Part shown: positions 32,565-43,809 of the stretch, in pieces
Position numbering within the stretch: position 1 is the stretch's first letter
Layout of the letters: each line of letters starts with the position of its first letter
Source: Arion vulgaris
Taxonomy: Eukaryota > Mollusca > Gastropoda > Stylommatophora > Arionidae
NCBI GenBank assembly: GCA_020796225.1
Contig: CM036758.1
Location: 28,965,099 to 29,029,098, forward strand
Reading direction: 5' to 3'
DNA length: 64,000 nucleotides
Notes under the pieces: model-generated
Told to the model about the DNA's origin: nothing
What the model saw: the letters and a program-made list of their open reading frames with translations, nothing else
The model's database searches: none
Translations under genes and position numbers: made by a program

Positions 32565-33240
32565 TGATTCAGTGGCTGTTAACATAAACTAGAATGAATT
32601 GCTCTGTGCATCGTGAGAAGTCAGTCTGTGGTCTTCTAGCTAGCACGTATAGTAAGTGTGACTGCAGGAGCAGAATGGAGCATACAGAACAATTATTTCT
32701 AGTATGAGAATGGAAGCTGAGGCTATTACTGCCGGCATCCAGTGGCTGTCGTGGAATCCGCTTACTTGTGCCGTTATTGTGTTTGACTATCAATTGATGT
32801 TTCGGAAAGTCTAAAACTGCAGACAGCGGTATTAGTAGGTATCTTATATCGAGATTCCCAACCCCTAGAGGCTTATACTTTTATCTACTGTCTTGGACAT
32901 ACGGGGTTTGTGGCAATGAGACAGCGTACAGACTTGCATCACAAAGCATCGATCGTCAGAAAGTTGAAGATGTAATATGGAAAACATACTTCTGTTTCTC
33001 GACGAGGGCATGTTGGATAAAAACGTTAAATTGAATATATTCAGCGAGTTTAGGAGTTTGCAACTGCACGTTGTACAAGCAGAACTTGATGTCTGAGGCA
33101 CAGAATGGGATGTATGTTAAGGATGTACCGGCTAGCCACTAGAACCATCGGTATACATACCCTTCGACATGTGCTAGGCAAGAGTGCAATGACATCAGTT
33201 CTGCGACCAATAGCTACTAGTATAAAAAAGGGAAGCATAT
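32565..33240 (+). pseudogene. LINE (RNase H family 2) 3' fragment, plus strand
   Basis: Matches 18175-18865 and 50430-51290: MEAEAITAGIQWLSWNPLTC-like stretch near 32710, SDYQ, a CLGHTGFVAMRQ-like decayed GHAG motif near 32892, then GTTGTACAAGCAGAACTTGA and the 3' end TGCAATGACATCAG. Frame is broken repeatedly. Confidence 0.75.
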
Positions 33241-33570
33241 ACATTAACGAGTGTGTGCACACACATCTCAATAGAGTGTGCACACATGTTAATAGAGTAC
33301 ATACACATGTCAGTAGAGTGTACACATGTCATAAGTGTAATGTAATAATGTCACATGTCAGTAGAGTGTACACACATCTAATAGTGTGCACATGTTAGAG
33401 TGTGCACACATGTCAATAGAGTGTGACACACATGTCAGTAGAGTGGGCACATCATGTCAGTAGAGTGTGCACACACATATCAATGAGTGTGCACACACAT
33501 GTCAGTAGAGTGTGCACAAATGTCAAGAGAATGTGCACATCTATATCAGTAGAGTGTGTAAGTGACTGAG
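33240..33570. repeat. Approximate 20-24-bp tandem array
   Basis: About a dozen variants of GTGTGCACACATGTCAGTAGA. The array begins exactly where the LINE 3' end stops, and may have grown from its tail. Confidence 0.9.
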
Positions 33571-34250
33571 AGCACATTCTTATACCTACTTCTTTATACA
33601 CGCTAGACAATTGACTCAATAAGATCGGGTTGTACTCTTTGCTGGAGTCTCGTCTATCCTCTCTTGGAACCATGATCTGTGGAAACCAGCATGTAGATTT
33701 AGACAGTGCTAATGTATATATATATATATATATATACGCCAGGTAGGTATGATTCAGCTCTCATGCAACACTTACAGAATAGCTCAGTATATTTGCTACT
33801 ATAAAGTAGGATTTCTATATTCATTAAATTTGACTAGTAACCGATATGTACAAATTAAATTCCTGTTGGACAATATTAACAAAGGACATCAGGGGGTTGG
33901 GTTAGAACAGACGTCCCAAATCTATACAAATTATTTTCTTGAAAAAGCTGTAAAGAAAAACTGTCACAGTGCAATGATACATTTCAGTCATATGTTCTTT
34001 TATAAACGCTGAAATGAAAAATTAATAGAAATATTAGTGATAGTATGCAACTCTATGATCCATTGGGGGTAGAAAGAACAAAAAGACATGGATAGGTATA
34101 CATAATACACCTAATATATCTCTGAAGATGATAAATCCAAACTTTCCATCTTTCAAACAACGTGTCTGCGAAAGATCTTACTTGCGTTCTGTTTATATGC
34201 TACGTCTAACCAAGAACTGAATACACAGTATCAGCAAGCGAATAGGATCA
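33571..34250. other. Intronic stretch with TA microsatellite
   Basis: TA repeats at 33714-33735. Otherwise AT-rich with no match. Confidence 0.4.
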
Positions 34251-34254
34251 CATG

Positions 34255-34470
34255 TGAATTTAGAAGAGAAGCTAAAGTCGGACAGAGCATGTGATACGCA
34301 TGTTGACTAACTCTGTAAAAAAAACTACACTGAGATGGACACCACAGGGTAAACGAAAACATGGAAGACCCAACACGTCGTGGAGGAAAATAGTAGAACA
34401 GGAACATTAAAGTAATGAATCACAGCTGGTATACACTACAAAGAACGGTACTGGGAATATTCTGACATAA
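34255..34470 (+). pseudogene. LINE C-terminal scrap, plus strand
   Basis: CACTGAGATGGACACCACAG then GGAAGACCCAACACG encodes the LRWTPQGKRKHGRP-type C-terminal motif of L2/RTE elements. A related minus-strand scrap is at 46830-46930. Confidence 0.6.
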
Positions 34471-35030
34471 AAACATCACAAATGAGGAAAGCTAATTGTA
34501 CATTGCTGGCAACCAGGATCGGATAAAGACAATATAGATATATTTAATATACGGGCTGAATGCAACCGGACACCATCTCATCGATGTACATCTGACGAAC
34601 GAGTAGACAAAGGTAACCATTGGCGAAGGTCTGCAGATCGACTTATGTTATTTGTGCCGAAACGTCAGAGCTTTGTGCCGCTGTAAGGCCCATTTGGCGC
34701 GTAGGGTAGGACTAAGATTTTACTAACAATAATAATATAAACCCACTTAAAAATACCACATCTGGAGTTGTACTATAACATGGTATCAGATCTGATTGGT
34801 CATAGGGAGGTCCGCCAGAGCTAACCCATGTCACAACTTATATATATTTGTCTTTCAATCATCACGTTACCTCCGAAGAATCTGTATAATTGAAAACTTC
34901 AGACCAAAATGTCTCAGTGGTTGCAATAGCAGTCCATTTAACTAAATGTACGATGTTGTACTGAATCTCAATTGATGATTTCATTTCTTCATTTAAGTGA
35001 AATAATTCCAGAAGGGTAATAATATTTTCT
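34471..35030. other. Spacer left of the hAT transposase gene
   Basis: AT-rich. The left terminal repeat expected for the hAT element at 35035-37440 was not found here. Confidence 0.4.
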
Positions 35031-35034
35031 TAAA

Positions 35035-37440
35035 ATGTCAATGTATTTTGCACTGAGAATAAGCTTATACTCTTCAAAATATCAATGTTTTCTGGCAGAC
35101 GATAATGCAGCTCTTTGTACAGCTAATCAAAAGTTTTGTGCCCTTTTGGATGTGAGTTACTTGAGAAGATTGAATTTGTTGGCTAATTATCAATTCCCAA
35201 GTCTTTTCTCAAATCTAGAACCCAGCTGTGGATTTGGATCCAGAAATTCTTCAATGTTAGTATTAGGATCAAGAGGATCAATGTTGCTTGTTGGCAGTAC
35301 GAACATGTTAGCAATTGATGTAATAAGAAGAGATAGATCAGAAAACAATTTTGTTTTATCAGCAGCATTTGATTCAAAAAGTTTGTTCACTTCTTGAACA
35401 TGTTTTAGAATTGGATGCAAAAAATAATATAAATAACTCATTCTGAGGGTCACAATACATTTCATACATTAAAGTGGCGATGTAACATTTTTCATTAGAA
35501 CTTGCTAATTGAAAATGAGTCTGCAATTCATTCCATTGACTTAAAATTCTGCTGATTGCTGGTTCAATTGCTAACCACCTGGTTGCACAAGAATTTAAGA
35601 TCTTCAGTGGTTCCTTATCATTAATGCTCTGGTAAATTTGACTGTAAGAAATTTGTCTCAGTGAACTCTTAGAAAACCATTTATAAGTCTCACTTACTAA
35701 AAACTCTAAGTTTATTGGCAATGATGCAGCACAAGCATGGGACACTGATAATTGTATGGAGTGGCATACACATTTAAATAAGATTAATCCCGGAATTCCT
35801 TCCTTCAACTTCTTGAAAACACCGTTATTTGTCCCTACCATGACACTGGCGTTGTCAGTGCCAATAGTTAGTTAGTCTTTCCTCTTGGGCCTGTGGGCGG
35901 CGCAGAGGTCATAGTTCTCCATGTCTCGCGGTTCGTTGCTATCTGTTTTAGGTCTTTAATGTTTACTAGGTCCATCGTTGAGCCTTCTCTGGTGATGGTT
36001 CTACGCAGAGTCTCTCTTGGTCTTCCTCGTTTTCTTTTTCCCTCTGGTGTCCATATGAGGGATTGGTAAGGAGTCTTCTCTCATCCATTATAAGTGTGTG
36101 GCCGATGTAGTTCCATCGGCGCTTTCTTATAAAATTTGATACATTTTCTTGCTTGGTCTTTAACTCTTGTGTGATTCCAGTATTAACTTATGGATGCGAG
36201 AGTTGGAAAGCAACAAAAGCTCTAGAAAGAAAATTAGATAACTTTGAGAATAAATGTCTTAGAAGAATATTGAACCTCAAATGGTCAGATTTCAGACCCA
36301 ATACACAAATAAAGTGCCAATAGCCAGAAGATTTTTCATGTTTAGTTTCTTTTCATCTAATTCATTCTTGACTGCATTTACAATGGCATCTGCATTACAT
36401 TTGTCTAGTAATACCATATTAAGATATGTATGAATTACTTTCTTGTAAGTTTCACTGTAATAAATTACAACAATACCCAATATATTGTTTACAGTGATGT
36501 CAGTTGATTCATCCAATAATAAACAGAATTTTCCTTGCCCAAGATCAGTAGTCAAAACTTTCTTGAAGTAAGGAGCAATGATATTCTTTACAAAATTTGC
36601 ACACTTTGTACGATGCATCCTAACTTTATTTACCATTTCACTGTCCGATATGGTATTTTTGCACAAGTCTACCTAGTGATCACAAGAATTGAATGATGAA
36701 TGACAGCAAATAAACATTGCTAAATTAGCCTCAAGTGTAGATATCTTATCATCTTTCTTCGCAACGAAACTTGTAAGAGAAGCACTTTGACATGGACTAG
36801 CAAGTTTATGTTTCTTTGTTTCACAATGTCTTGCTAAAAAAAAATAATTAGCTAAAATGTCATGTCTACAATACTTGCAATGAGCTTGAGATGAATCAGT
36901 TGGTACTTCAAGTAGCCACTTTGCAAAAGCAGGATCTTTTTAACCATTCCTTCCGAAATTTTTGCGAATACGTTGGTTTTGCTTTACTCATTGCTGAATG
37001 AGAAATTCTCTTTATGATTTGAACAGTCCTCTGTTGGTTTGGAAATGATTATAGCACTTTAGAACAGTCACTGATGAACTGAGAGCAAATACAGAAGCTG
37101 GTGGCAAGTCAACAAGATTGAACAAGGTACACCATTTGCTTGGTAGGCTACAGCTATACTCTAAGTCAAACGCGGGCGGACCTCTCAGAGAGTTGTTCTC
37201 ACACTGAGAAATTCATTACCCGGATTTCGTTGTAATAAATTTTATGTGCTTGTTCGTCTTTTTTTGTGTCGATTTTCTGATTCATATACCAAACTAAAAG
37301 AAGTGCTAAAAGTGCTAACTAATTTTTTTCAGTGCTAGATTTGGTGCTAGGTGCTAGATCTAAATTTGTAGTGCTAGATCACAAAAATAGTGCTAGATCT
37401 AGCACTAAAAGTGCTAAATTGGCAACACTGCTAGCAGCTC
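35035..37440 (-). pseudogene. hAT transposase gene (BED / DUF4371 type), interrupted
   Basis: The right end GGCAACACTG near 37430 gives, on the minus strand, a CAGTGTTGCCAATTTAGCAC start typical of hAT termini. Reading inward, a BED-like zinc finger shows WLLEVPTDSSQAHCKYC then H..H near 36900. Next come the transposase domain with CLLLDESTDITVNNILGIVV near 36500 and the segment GTNNGVFKKLKEGIPGLILF with CVCHSIQLSVSH near 35800. A C-terminal part TRWLAIEPAISRIL follows near 35560. Stops and frameshifts separate these blocks. A LINE insert at 35868-36312 splits the coding sequence between NLLAIGT and the following N-G-V-F region. A BED finger with DESTD is known from domesticated and active hAT proteins. 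This copy cannot make a whole protein. Confidence 0.85.
35857..36323. mobile_element. LINE insertion with 5' inversion (twin-priming type), 11-bp TSD
   Basis: The insert proper is 35868-36312, between 11-bp repeats AGTGCCAATAG at 35857-35867 and 36313-36323. The left part is the minus-strand 3' end of the LINE seen at 28255-28700 (TKQENVSNFIRKR onward to GACTAACTAA). The right part is plus strand and encodes the preceding residues VIPVLTYGCESW through WSDFRPNTQI. Compared with the collinear copy, the upstream segment is inverted relative to the 3' segment, as produced when target-primed reverse transcription initiates on both strands. Confidence 0.88.
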
Positions 37441-37459
37441 TCAAGGTTATGGAAACCGC

Positions 37460-38880
37460 ACACCTCGAGAAGCGATGACTGCATATCCCACTGTTCCATC
37501 CGCTGCTGGTGTTATCCGTTGCAGATTAGGGGCTTATCATCCTTACAATATCACGATTACAATGTCAGCGACTGGAGCTCATTCAGCATGAAGGTATGCG
37601 TGTATTTCTCGAGAGCACTACCATTGCGAAGATAAGAAATATGCGTGGCATTCGATCACTAAGATCCCGTCATGCTATCGCAAACACCAAAGTATATGTA
37701 CATGTTATTGCGGACCTAAGACATTCACTGCACAAGAGTGGTTACATACGCAGTAGTGGTTGTGCATCGTGGTCAGAAGTCAAGCTGTGCTTTCCTAGCT
37801 AACATGCATTGTAATATCATTGCAGAACTAATAGAACATACATGACAACTAATTCAGTATGGGGAGGAATGGTATTGCTGATACTGCTGTCTCTCAAAGG
37901 CTCCCTATGAATCCGTTTACTGGGCTCATTATTATACCTGACTCTCAGTCGATGTCAGAAAGTCTAAAACAGAAGATTGTGGTATGAGTGATTGATCGAT
38001 TGATTGATAGGACCATCATCATTGCACTCGGTGAGTAACCATGTGTGCTCCGATCTCTTTCTTACACAGGAAGATCTCAGCGGCAGTGCACGAACTCCAA
38101 AGCACCGGAGGTCCCTATTATAATTTAGATGGTGAATATATTTTGTAGAAATTTTTATTTATTTTATTGTTTCTAATGAATGAGTAGCAACCATGTTTCA
38201 GGCTATTCAAGCAAAGACTCGTATGTCTGTCACTAAAGATGGGTGATTGATTGATAGGGCGATCATCATCATACTTCAGTGAAAAACCATCTGTGCTTCG
38301 ATCTCTATCCTAGCACAGGCAAGAGCTCACAATGCCATTTTGTGGATGGTGAACCAACTCATGCCACATTTTACTATCTTAGTTATCTCTTGCAGTTCAT
38401 TCAGCTATTCTGTACATCTTAATCTCTGTCTCTTGGTTCGCAGTTATTATTTTCTTATATTTGACTTGTTCATGGTTGACCAACCATGTGGTATAAGTGA
38501 ATGTCGTATATCATATTTTCAATATCCGAGACTTCGAGAATTTGCTGACCGAGCATGCCAGTGTACCAACAATGAAGAACAGCATTGATCGTCGGAGTTA
38601 AAGATGGATAGTGCGATTTTCTTGGTTTTTCGACGACCGACTATTGGATGAGGAGACTAAAATTGTCATGGAATACATTCAGCGATATAAGAAATCACGT
38701 TTTGTATAAACTGAACTTGGTGAATGATGGTAATAGTGAAAAGTGAGTCACGGAATCTATCAGTATACATACTCTTCGAATCTGCTAGTGGAGACTGAGT
38801 CGTTATGGGTCTACATTCGAGTAGCTATATTGTCCGTTCAGTAGCCAACAATCAATAAATAACAGTCAAATATTTACATG
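37460..38880 (+). pseudogene. LINE (RNase H family 2) 3' region, plus strand, split by SINEs
   Basis: 37570-37990 matches 50250-50830 (RNMRGIRSLRSRHAIANTKV and following), and 38488-38880 continues the same element (the ECRISYFQYP and HASVPTMKNS-like decayed motifs, then 3' end near 38830). The interruption 37991-38487 is bounded by GTGGTATGAGTG and GTGGTATAAGTG, a probable 12-bp target duplication. Confidence 0.72.
37991..38487 (-). mobile_element. Two SINE copies, minus strand, within a LINE
   Basis: Each copy starts at its tail (GATTGATTGATAGG) and runs through the complement of GAGCACACATGGTTACTCAC (near 38040 and 38285). Both belong to the SINE family of 49700-50160. The second copy's body after 38345 is not recognisable. 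Confidence 0.72.
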
Positions 38881-38936
38881 TCAATGATTACTTTCGTCAA
38901 GTTGAGATGTAAAAAAAGTAAAATAAAATTGCTCAC

Positions 38937-39087
38937 CTTGATAACTCGATTCTAACTTTGTTACATTGTTGGCATCATTCTCAGCGTCTGCTTTAGACGC
39001 TCCTAACTCGATGGCGATATCTGTTAGATATTTCTTATACGCTTGAATAACTGAGTCGTTTTTGGTCGTGGAATACTCTGTGATAGC
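38937..39087 (-). CDS. M13 metallopeptidase exon (YLTDIAIELGA segment)
   Basis: The 151-nt exon has a CTAG acceptor and a GTGAGC donor. It reads AITEYSTTKNDSVIQAYKKY then LTDIAIELGASKADAENDAN NVTKLESSYQ. In M13 peptidases this follows the GLPSRDYY motif: Y..YL..AY..YM...A.LLG........V...E..LA. The family motif DQ.GLGLPSR.YY would be in the preceding exon, which I could not find between 39090 and 42835. Leaves in phase 1. Confidence 0.85.
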
Positions 39088-39089
39088 CT

Positions 39090-40860
39090 AGACTAGGCTC
39101 GCTTAACTGAATTTAGAAGAAATTTCATGAATTAGCAATGAGTAATTGAGAAAGTTGCAATGATAAATAGATATCTTACGTATATATTTACCTCTATACT
39201 TGTCTACATGGTGGCACAACTTCTAGAGTAATGTACAGAGACTTGTCACACATTCGATATAAAAATCTATATTTTGTTTTGACTGAATCTAGTCGATATC
39301 CTATTGATTCACTTAATTAATCTTCATCATCTTCTTTATCTTTACTTCAATTGTTATTTGGATTATCTTACCGTCAGTTATTTTTATAATGAAGTCAACT
39401 GTTGTCTGAGCTCACCTCTAGTGCCGTGCCGTTAGTTTTGAATGTAGTGACTAAACTACGCGAGACTTGATATGTCGATTAACAGCATACGATCTATCAG
39501 ATGGTATAATAAGCATATTTAAGCCTTAGGTGCGTGATACTATGGTTTTGATGCGTCTTCTGGCCTAGTATCGCCGAATTCAGCAACTTTTCATGGATAG
39601 ATAGGGTTCATCCTTAACCTTCTTTTTCAAGCTAATGCGTACACGGTATGTTGAAACGTCAGCTACAAAACAGCAGACATCTTCACACTCAAATATGACC
39701 ATCCATCGAAAGCAATATACCCACGATGAACATATATAGCCCGCGTGCAGAATTTGAAAACCTGAGCTAGTACTAAACACCGGAATAAGACAGGATAGTC
39801 CAAGTTCACCGCTAACCATAGTCTGAACACAAACTCTCGCCTCCATCTTGACTTAATTAGCCGCTTCTCTTTCAGTTCTGGTGTCTAGAGGTTGATCAGA
39901 AATACTGCTACATAATTTCATCAGCAACTGTTCTTTAGTCCGAGATTTATACTAGTTCATGTCCTTTGTAGACTGTTTAATAGTTTCATCCTTACAAACT
40001 GTATGTCGTCCTGATGGATCAGCTTACTGTTTCTTGGATTCAGATGCATGTAATGGCAGTCGATCGTCTTGCATTCTATAGATATGTCCACACTAAGGTA
40101 ACTGATTTTACTTTTTTATTGTCACGGTGGTCGCTGCACACTCTACAGATATCTACAAACTAAGGTCACTGATGCAAGGCTAGTCTGCGGTCAGCAAATC
40201 ATAGATACGTACATGTATTATATCAGAACACCAACTTGACAAAACACTGTACATATATTAATAGCAGGACAATTGGTTTGAAGGAGAGGAGGGAATACGT
40301 CATGGACAGTACAAGCGAGTTTGATCTTTGAATTAGTAGCTTAAAACGATACTTGTCATCAATAAAAGAAATGGATCATAACGAATGAATGTTTGTCACA
40401 TTACCCTACATTCGTCACCGTCCTTTGGTTAGAGTATAAAGATGTGGTTTATTAGTTGAACAGATTGGCCATTAAGCATCTACAATCTGGTAATGCTGGA
40501 AATAATGATGGCATTATCATTCTACATTGTCCACTGGCAAACCTCAGTAGTCATCAATTAACATGACAGCTGACGTGGCAATCATGAATAACCATAAATG
40601 TATGTCCTGAGTCTTCCTAACAAGTCGGATGTTGACACTCTTTGATATATGAAGCTAGGCTATCTAGAATTTGCTCTCTGCCATCCTCTGTCTTGTTTTA
40701 AGTGGATTTTAACAGTTGTCACTATATTTTCTAATCTCCCTTTCTCCTTACATGACCGACAATTGATGGTTGTCTGTTTCTTGTGTTTCTTGCTTTCAAT
40801 GTCAGAGGAGATGATATCCACTGCATGTGAATTTCTGCCTTTCTGACAACCGTTGAAGTT
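39090..40860. other. Large intron part, one unrecognised open frame
   Basis: Mostly featureless AT-rich sequence. A minus-strand frame of 88 codons at 39580-39846 (starting MEARVCVQTMVSGELG) has a gene-like composition with many Cys and hydrophobic residues, but no flanking splice signals or family that I recognise. Confidence 0.35.
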
Positions 40861-40866
40861 TTATAT

Positions 40867-41106
40867 CTAGGTTCTGTACCGTGCTGCTAGCGGATGTATC
40901 CTGCCGATATTGTATATCTGACAGTGAGTCTGTACGAAAACCATATTGTATGCAGGTGCTTGCAGCTTATTCATGTGTTGTGCTGCCACCGCGAGTTCAA
41001 AGTTCTGCTTTGTAGTTGGAACATATTCGTCCATGGGTACCGCCACAGACACAGTAGTGTTATCTGTGTTCTTAATGTAAACTCTACCATTCATGGTTGC
41101 CTCCAT
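40867..41106 (-). CDS. Unrecognised open frame, minus strand
   Basis: A 79-residue frame: MEATMNGRVYIKNTDNTTVS then VAVPMDEYVPTTKQNFELAV and so on, ending ARYRT. The composition looks protein-like (an NTDNTTVSV stretch, amphipathic alternation) and not like the LINE fragments around it. It could be the last exon of an unknown gene or an old element. There is no ribosomal, promoter or domain evidence, so the call is weak. Confidence 0.25.
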   Translation of the reverse strand: MEATMNGRVYIKNTDNTTVSVAVPMDEYVPTTKQNFELAVAAQHMNKLQAPAYNMVFVQTHCQIYNIGRIHPLAARYRT

Positions 41107-41224
41107 TACCGATCCATGTGTGTAAATTATTATCCAGCTATATTCTGAAAATCTGCAATGAAGATGTTCAAATGTGGTTTCACTACAATTCTCACTACAA
41201 TACTACTAGATCTTTACTAGAGTA

Positions 41225-41890
41225 CTCTCCGCATCATTGTCTGACAATTTAAAGTTGTAGGTTGACATATTTAGTGCTACTGATTCTGGTTTCCAGCTGT
41301 CAAAAAGTAATTCTTCTTGTATGGCTTTATGATTTAATAATTCTAAGTATGACTTTTCTATTATTCTTGCGTTGTGGTTTGGACTTGTACGCTTTAGTCT
41401 GTTTTTAAAAATGTTCTTCCTTTGTGGACAGTGAGACGAGCGCTGCTACATTTTTGTTCCGGTTTTATTTGGAAGTCTAATTTACTAGCTCACATTATAA
41501 CGCTATTCAGGCTTTCCTGGAGTTTAGAGATGGCAGAACCTAGGAACTCGGAGGTGTGCTACACCGTTAGATCGTCTGCGTGGAGAGAGTTAATACATGG
41601 TTGGGCAGAGCTTGTGGTAGATCATTGATGTATACAAAGAAAAGCAATGGAGACAATACGCTGCCTTGTTGGAATACTGCCCTTAATTTGAATCTGGGAC
41701 TGCACTACATCAAATTTTACAGAGACTTGTCTATGGCCAAGAAAGTCTGTTATCCAATAGTACATTCTGTCGCGTATTCCATTGCGTAAGACTTTGAGTA
41801 GCAGACAATCTTTCCATTCTTTGTCGAAGGTTTTGGACATGTCGAAGAAATAGATCAAGGCATACAGAAAACGTATTATTGGCATAAGAA
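41225..41890 (-). pseudogene. LINE RT fragment (jockey-like), minus strand
   Basis: Minus strand reads FDMSKTFDKEWKDCLLLKVL RNGIRDRMYYWITDFLGHRQ, RT motif A and following, then GSIPTRQ in place of the usual G(V)PQG. A LHADDLTV catalytic motif (HADD for YADD) lies near 41595. The 41225-41410 part is the paralogue of 75-290. Stops occur between the motifs. Confidence 0.8.
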
Positions 41891-42144
41891 TAGAGATTAA
41901 TCATATTTCGGACATGTGAGGAGAAAAGACGGTCTAGAACACATTGGGATAACCGATAAATTAATGGAAAATGAGACAGAAAAACAGACGTTTATTTGAC
42001 AGCAATAGCTTCATAACACGTAAGAGTGTCAACATCCGAACTGATAGTCAGTACGAAGAACATATGTTTGTGTAGATCCATGATCGCTTACAAGCCGGCA
42101 TTCACATGATGATTTCTTCTTCTCTTCCACCATTTACTTCTTTA

Positions 42145-42405
42145 TACAGGGTGTTCAACTTAAAAGCAGCCCAGTGATAAATATAAATTTGCCAGGTACG
42201 CATTGTATCTCGTCTATTTACTATTTAAACCGGTTCTGACTAGCTTGTCCTACGTCACATTTGTTCATCTCCCCTTCCCGCACTTCAATTACACACCATC
42301 ACACAACCTTGACCTATACTGCGTCATAACTGAACCTTCTCATTTCCATACATATATACCAGATTAGCTCCATTCACAGGCTGCTTTTAAGTTGAACACC
42401 CTGTA
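42145..42405. mobile_element. 257-bp Tc1/mariner-type MITE
   Basis: Element 42147-42403 with perfect 25-bp terminal inverted repeats (start CAGGGTGTTCAACTTAAAAG, end the complement) and TA at both edges. No coding content. The perfect repeats suggest fairly recent movement. Confidence 0.92.
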
Positions 42406-42439
42406 GAAGTGTTAGGGGAGGGGAACGTAGTGATCTTGT

Positions 42440-42745
42440 GTGTGCTTATGTTAAGACACTTTGTAAGCTGATATTCATTTTCGTAAGGCTGTTCTTAATG
42501 CCGTCGCTCCATCATTTGCGTGGTCTTCCTCTTGCTTTGAACTCATTATACTTTTTCTGTGTGGCTCTCTATGGTAGGCGATACAAGGGCATTCTTGTCA
42601 GGTGTCCAAACCATTTAATCTTTAGTTCTTTTATGAATTGCATGCCTGGTTTCTCATCCAGTCTTCTTCTGATTTCTTCATTTCTAATTTTGTCTCTTAT
42701 TGTCACACCTGCAGCTCTTCTAAGAAACCTCATATGAATATTGAT
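42440..42745 (-). pseudogene. LINE C-terminal fragment, minus strand
   Basis: Minus strand reads MRFLRRAAGVTIRDKIRNEE IRRRL, then KWFGHLTRMP and ARGRPRKWWSDGIKNS, the usual end of an L2/RTE-type protein. 5' truncated. Confidence 0.8.
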
Positions 42746-42840
42746 AACAACAGAAGATGTATCTAATAGCGTGCAAACATGAACAAGTGAGAGAATATGT
42801 TGTCATTTAGTAGGACACAGCTGACACAACACTAACTTAC

Positions 42841-43032
42841 ATATAAAGCTTTCTTGCTGGAATCCTTACTGTCGGTAGATGAGTAATACGAGATTAGAGG
42901 TGTTATATAAACTCGCTGATAGCGATCTATGACATCGTTGAGATTAAACGTATCCTCTGTCCAGTTTTATTAAGTGTAGCCAGTCCATCATGAAGGTTGT
43001 GTCATTCTTATAACTATCAAGTCCAATCTCTT
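42841..43032 (-). CDS. M13 metallopeptidase exon with one-base frameshift
   Basis: The first frame reads EEIGLDSYKNDTTFMMDWLH LI and the second NWTEDTFNLNDVIDRYQRVY then ITPLISYYSSTDSKDSSKKA LY. Together they match the M13 pattern (GL..L...L...GGWP..., then W....F.W......R.Y.....F..YV..D.KNSS..I.Y). One extra A in an A-run at about 42966-42969 breaks the frame. Removing it gives a 191-nt exon that fits the entry and exit phases. The donor is GTAAGT. The acceptor is either AAAATAG at 43033 (phase-compatible with the exon at 48111) or TTTCAG at 43041. Good splice sites and preserved residues argue against an old pseudogene, so a sequencing indel or recent allele is more likely. Confidence 0.78.
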
Positions 43033-43094
43033 CTATTTTGCTGAAATTATAATAAATGCAAAGAGAAATTTATTGAATATTTCTAAAAGATAAA

Positions 43095-43325
43095 AAAAAA
43101 TATATATTGACTTCATTGCACCTGATTTCCCCATATAGCTTAGACCCTCTGAGCAGAAATGGCAACCACCTGCCGAGAGCTTTCTACAGAATATGAACTG
43201 CGTAGCTCCGTCAACAATCCTAGAGATCGCTTGAAATAGGGCAGTTCTAAACCAAACGACGCAGTCCGGATTCGAACTTACTACATTTAAATCGTAAGGC
43301 CTGACCACTTTGCCACATACACATC
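43095..43325 (-). mobile_element. tRNA-derived SINE, minus strand
   Basis: Reverse complement head: TGTGGCAAAGTGGTCAGGCC (A box) and AGTTCGAATCCGGACTGC (B box, close to consensus GGTTCGAATCC). The body contains AAGCTCTCGGCAGGTGGTTG and AGCTATATGGGGAAATCAGG. The 3' end is near a TATATA tract. A decayed relative lies at 27960-28240. Confidence 0.85.
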
Positions 43326-43800
43326 CCTCTCTCTTGCACCTAAATATATCTATGTCTAAAGAGTAAACAACAGTCGAACTGATTATCGTCTACAAGTAAA
43401 CACAAAGTAAGGTCGTTTTACAAAATAAAATAATAAATAAAGTTGTCGTACTAATGTTATCGACAAATCGATATCTAGCTTGAGATGCAAGAAAAAAACA
43501 TGATCAGAACAAAGTAACTCAATCAAAATAACAGACATTTAGTAAGTATCACACAAATTACTATCGAAAGTAACAACATGAAAAGAATTAAAAGTAATAA
43601 ATACATAAATTAAAATGAGAAAAGTAAGAGAAGAAATAGGATAGACATAGTTGAGCGAGCGAGAGGTGAGCGAGAAATAGAGAATGCGAAAAGAGAGTGA
43701 GGTAAAGAGAGTGAAAGCTATGGATATCTATTAGACACATACGTGTCAGGTAGTCAGAATCGTGATGTAGCGAAGAATTCAAAACGATAAGTATATATTG
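43326..43800. other. Intronic stretch with nothing recognised
   Basis: AT-rich with a purine-rich part (43630-43720, GAGAGTGAGG-like). No match. Confidence 0.4.
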
Positions 43801-43809
43801 CTATGAAGA

